NCBI GenBank assembly: GCA_949987565.1
Contig: OX465109.1
Span: forward strand, 21,224,799 to 21,288,798
Direction of reading: 5' to 3'
Origin: Luidia sarsii
Taxonomy: Eukaryota > Echinodermata > Asteroidea > Paxillosida > Luidiidae
DNA length: 64,000 nucleotides
Shown here in pieces: positions 61,470 through 64,000 of this stretch. The position numbers and the translations under genes were made by a program. Positions within the stretch are counted from its first letter, which is position 1. Each line of letters opens with the position of its first letter. A model generated the notes under the pieces. It was not told where the DNA came from and searched no databases. It was given only the letters and a program-made list of their open reading frames with translations.

Positions 61470-62160
61470 AATGACTAGTATTGAAATCAGTGATTCTCAC
61501 TTAATCCAAAGATCGGGTGCGTGGGACAGTTTCACGGATGTTTTCGGGGTAAAATGTGGGGGTTTTGGTCGGGGGTAGTCATGGAGTCGAACACAGTTAG
61601 TTTCTCGGATTTCCGAGCAGTTTTCCTTGGACCCTCCATCGCGCGCCCGAAACCTCCATTTTTTAATAAGTGCGATTGTAAGGGTGCAAGTTACTCGGAC
61701 TACGTAGTGCCGTGGTGTGCGTGCGTATGGATCTCTGTACGGAGCCGTAGCGGAGAGAGCGCCTTGCACAAGTCTAGCTCACTCACAGTATCTCAACAGT
61801 GGCCACAATGTGTGACATTCACCGGCCATTCCTGTCACATTTTACCAGCCATTCCTGACAAATAAACGTGGCAACACAAGATAGAATTCCTCTCTTGAAT
61901 GTTGTGGTAAGTCAGCACGAGGCTGGTGCATGTGCCCAGCACTTTCCTTCCATTTGTCAGCATTTCCTGCATGTCATCTAGTCAGTAGGAGTGCATTTGT
62001 CAAACCATTGCATTTGTACGCAAACAGGTGTTGGGCCTAATTGTCTGCCCAACACTCAGTCCACTTTGACTCCAATTGTTTGGACAATTTGGACAAAGAG
62101 TGTTGGCAGTTTGTAACTGACCAAGATAATCCAACAGTTTAGTTGGTGTTTTGGGTGATA
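61470..62160. other. Non-coding, CpG-rich then AT-rich
   Basis: A 114-codon plus-strand frame (61521-61865) has no recognised domain and overlaps a 90-codon minus-strand frame. It could be intronic sequence after the possible first exon. Confidence 0.35.
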
Positions 62161-62520
62161 GTTTGACCATTATTGAAATTATTATGATAATTATTATTAT
62201 TAATCAAAGTAGTATTAGTATTTACTATTATTAATTAATTAATATCAGGCATGTGTAACCCGGAAAACCTACACTATGTGGGGGAAAACTAGCAAACAGC
62301 CTAAATAAAAAAATAAAAAAAACATCCAGCGATCGGAGAAGGAGAAAACGCAGGGTATTCTAAAAAAAATGAAATGCAACACTATCTCTTGGATCATAAA
62401 AAAAACTCACTAACTACTTTATTCAACTTAAAAAAAAATAATACAAATTCCAAAAAAATAAAAGACAACCAAACACGACCCGACTAACTTAATTTAACCT
62501 AAAAAATCCTATGAAATCAA
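62160..62520. repeat. AT-rich low-complexity tract
   Basis: TTATTATTATTAATC and AATTAATTAATTAATA-type simple sequence at 62.18-62.25 kb, followed by many A-runs of six to nine bases up to 62.46 kb. There is no coding potential. Confidence 0.7.
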
Positions 62521-64000
62521 AATCCAACTGACACGTTCAATGACCAAACCAACCAATGACCAAGAACCTTAGACTCAGACCTTTTTAAACCAATTGACCA
62601 AATCCAGACTTAACCTAAACAACAAAATGACCAACCAAGAGATAGACCAAACCATAAAATATAACCCAATACAACACAACTCTATATCAAAACAACAAAA
62701 GGAATATACAAGTTAGAACACAGCACTCAATGAGATGAAGCTCAAAGGCTACAACAACTAAAGTAACCGAGCCACTCGGCAGACCAAACTTTCAGGGCAG
62801 AGCTCCAGATCTCCAAAATGGGTCTTCACCCTCCTCTGCCAGTCTGCAAACTGGAGGGCCTAGTACACATGTCTGTACAGGACATGGTACCACTGAACCT
62901 GAAAAGCCTTAATCAGTCAGTCTCACACCTTCTTCAAATCTACATTTCCCAGCTGCTGTGTTGGGCACCAAACCACCAACACAGGGTGCACTGTTCCTCC
63001 CAAAAAGATAATCCTCTTATCTCTACTCTCTATCAGGGAACAGTCAAGGGAAGGGGCAAACCAAGTAACTAAAAAAAACATCGAAGTACATGAACATAAC
63101 TTGGAAAACAAAACAGAGTGAATAGATGCAACTTAAAACAAAAGAACAAAAACAAAGCACATGTAGCCTGTACATACATGTAGCAGGCACCCCTGCTACA
63201 CATGCACAACCCTCTGTCAAGTGGCCCCCCCACACAAAAACTAAAAACTAAATGAATGAATACATATTGATAATTAGATAAATAATAAATAAACAAATCT
63301 TTGGTTAAGTTGTCACAAATTGCTTTTGGGGCATACCTGCAACAGGAAAGATCAATGGTACAATTGTAACTTGATTTAATTTGTTTGTGATTATGAATAA
63401 TTTAACATTTAAAACAAATAAATAATCAAAGGATTAGGAAACGTGTATATATTAGATTGATGCAATACAGCATAGAGCCTAGGGCCTGACATTGGACAGA
63501 AGCTCTCAGGAGCCTGACAAAGCACTTTCTGCCTTTGAGAAAGAAAACAAAATTGAGATTTGTATTTGGATCATTTCATGTCAGTAAGCACTTTGTGTTT
63601 GATGTGTGACTACATGAAGTCATGAACCTAATTTGAAGATTTATTCAACTCCTGCATTTGAGATACATGTAGGTCCTGCTAGGATCCAAACATTTTTTAC
63701 TTTTGATTTTTTTATTTAGGCCTAATCATAGATATATTTTTGGAATTAATATTTTAGTCAGTAAGTTGTTTTCATGATTGTTATTACTATGAACATCTAA
63801 ACCCTGAAAAACAGGTGTAAAATGTCATGTTGCCGTGAAAATAGAATTCACTGCAGTTTCAGCACTTGTTCATGCTCAAATGCTCTTCACCAGCTTTTCA
63901 GGGTGATTTTACCAGTGGTCTATTCAAGGCTTCATTCTTGCTGGTAAATGGCTGCAATGCACAAGCCTATGGCGTACTTTTCTACAGACTAGACCACAAC
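62520..64000. other. Non-coding right end
   Basis: Low-GC sequence with short frames of 62 to 84 codons on both strands and no recognised domain. A GCCTTTGAGAAAGAAAA string near 63531 resembles one at about 56.02 kb and may mark a dispersed repeat. No gene is supported. Confidence 0.4.

Overview
This window looks like metazoan nuclear DNA, most likely from a marine invertebrate. The evidence is spliced exons with GT/AG borders, NHL-repeat and P2X7-like protein domains, tRNA-derived SINE heads, MITEs, a LINE tail ending in ATT repeats, and abundant ACATGTAC microsatellite. A lancelet-like or other deuterostome genome would fit, but this is a low-confidence inference with no decisive marker. 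There are no prokaryotic operons, no ribosomal RNA and no CRISPR array.

Region 1 (1 to about 45602, 71% of the window) is one uninterrupted satellite array with a 56-bp unit. It enters the window already in progress, so its true length is unknown. From position 1 to the last full unit, which ends at 45581, there are 814 units with a net loss of only three bases. Rare variants recur at spacings that are exact multiples of 56 bp (for example 4816, 5880, 2184, 2632, 2352 and 4256). This shows large, nested, recent segmental duplications inside the array. The short reverse-strand open frames in it are by-products of the repeat.

Region 2 (45.6-47.9 kb) is the unique flank. It holds three diverged tandem copies of a small exon-like unit encoding a CYFQKHPW..GYL-type peptide, followed by a convincing exon of an NHL-repeat protein that ends in a stop codon. 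The neighbouring sequence between 46.6 and 47.2 kb is also built of old tandem duplications.

Region 3 (48-54 kb) is mostly repeats: a decayed SINE, an interspersed element with internal GTTTGACCTT repeats that recurs inverted at 56.7 kb, a piggyBac-like MITE flanked by TTAA, a directly adjoining second inverted-repeat element, a tRNA-like SINE head on the minus strand, and a near-perfect 22-bp hairpin.

Region 4 (54.6-55.9 kb) carries two exons of a P2X7-like (ballast-type, Cys-rich) gene. They are joined by a phase-matched intron, but the first exon has one in-frame stop and two apparent frameshifts, so it is a probable pseudogene or an assembly-damaged gene.

Region 5 (56-64 kb) contains a perfect DR1 nuclear-receptor-type site inside a repeat, a LINE 3' end, a MITE with 47-bp inverted termini, a second SINE, an 800-bp ACATGTAC minisatellite with embedded hairpins, a 24-bp perfect inverted repeat, and a CpG-rich possible promoter with first exon. 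The rest is AT-rich or featureless non-coding sequence. Six full TGACGTCA palindromes occur between 49.8 and 60.2 kb, far above chance expectation. The window therefore shows a satellite block and its transposon-rich border with remnants of two multi-exon genes, rather than a set of cooperating genes.
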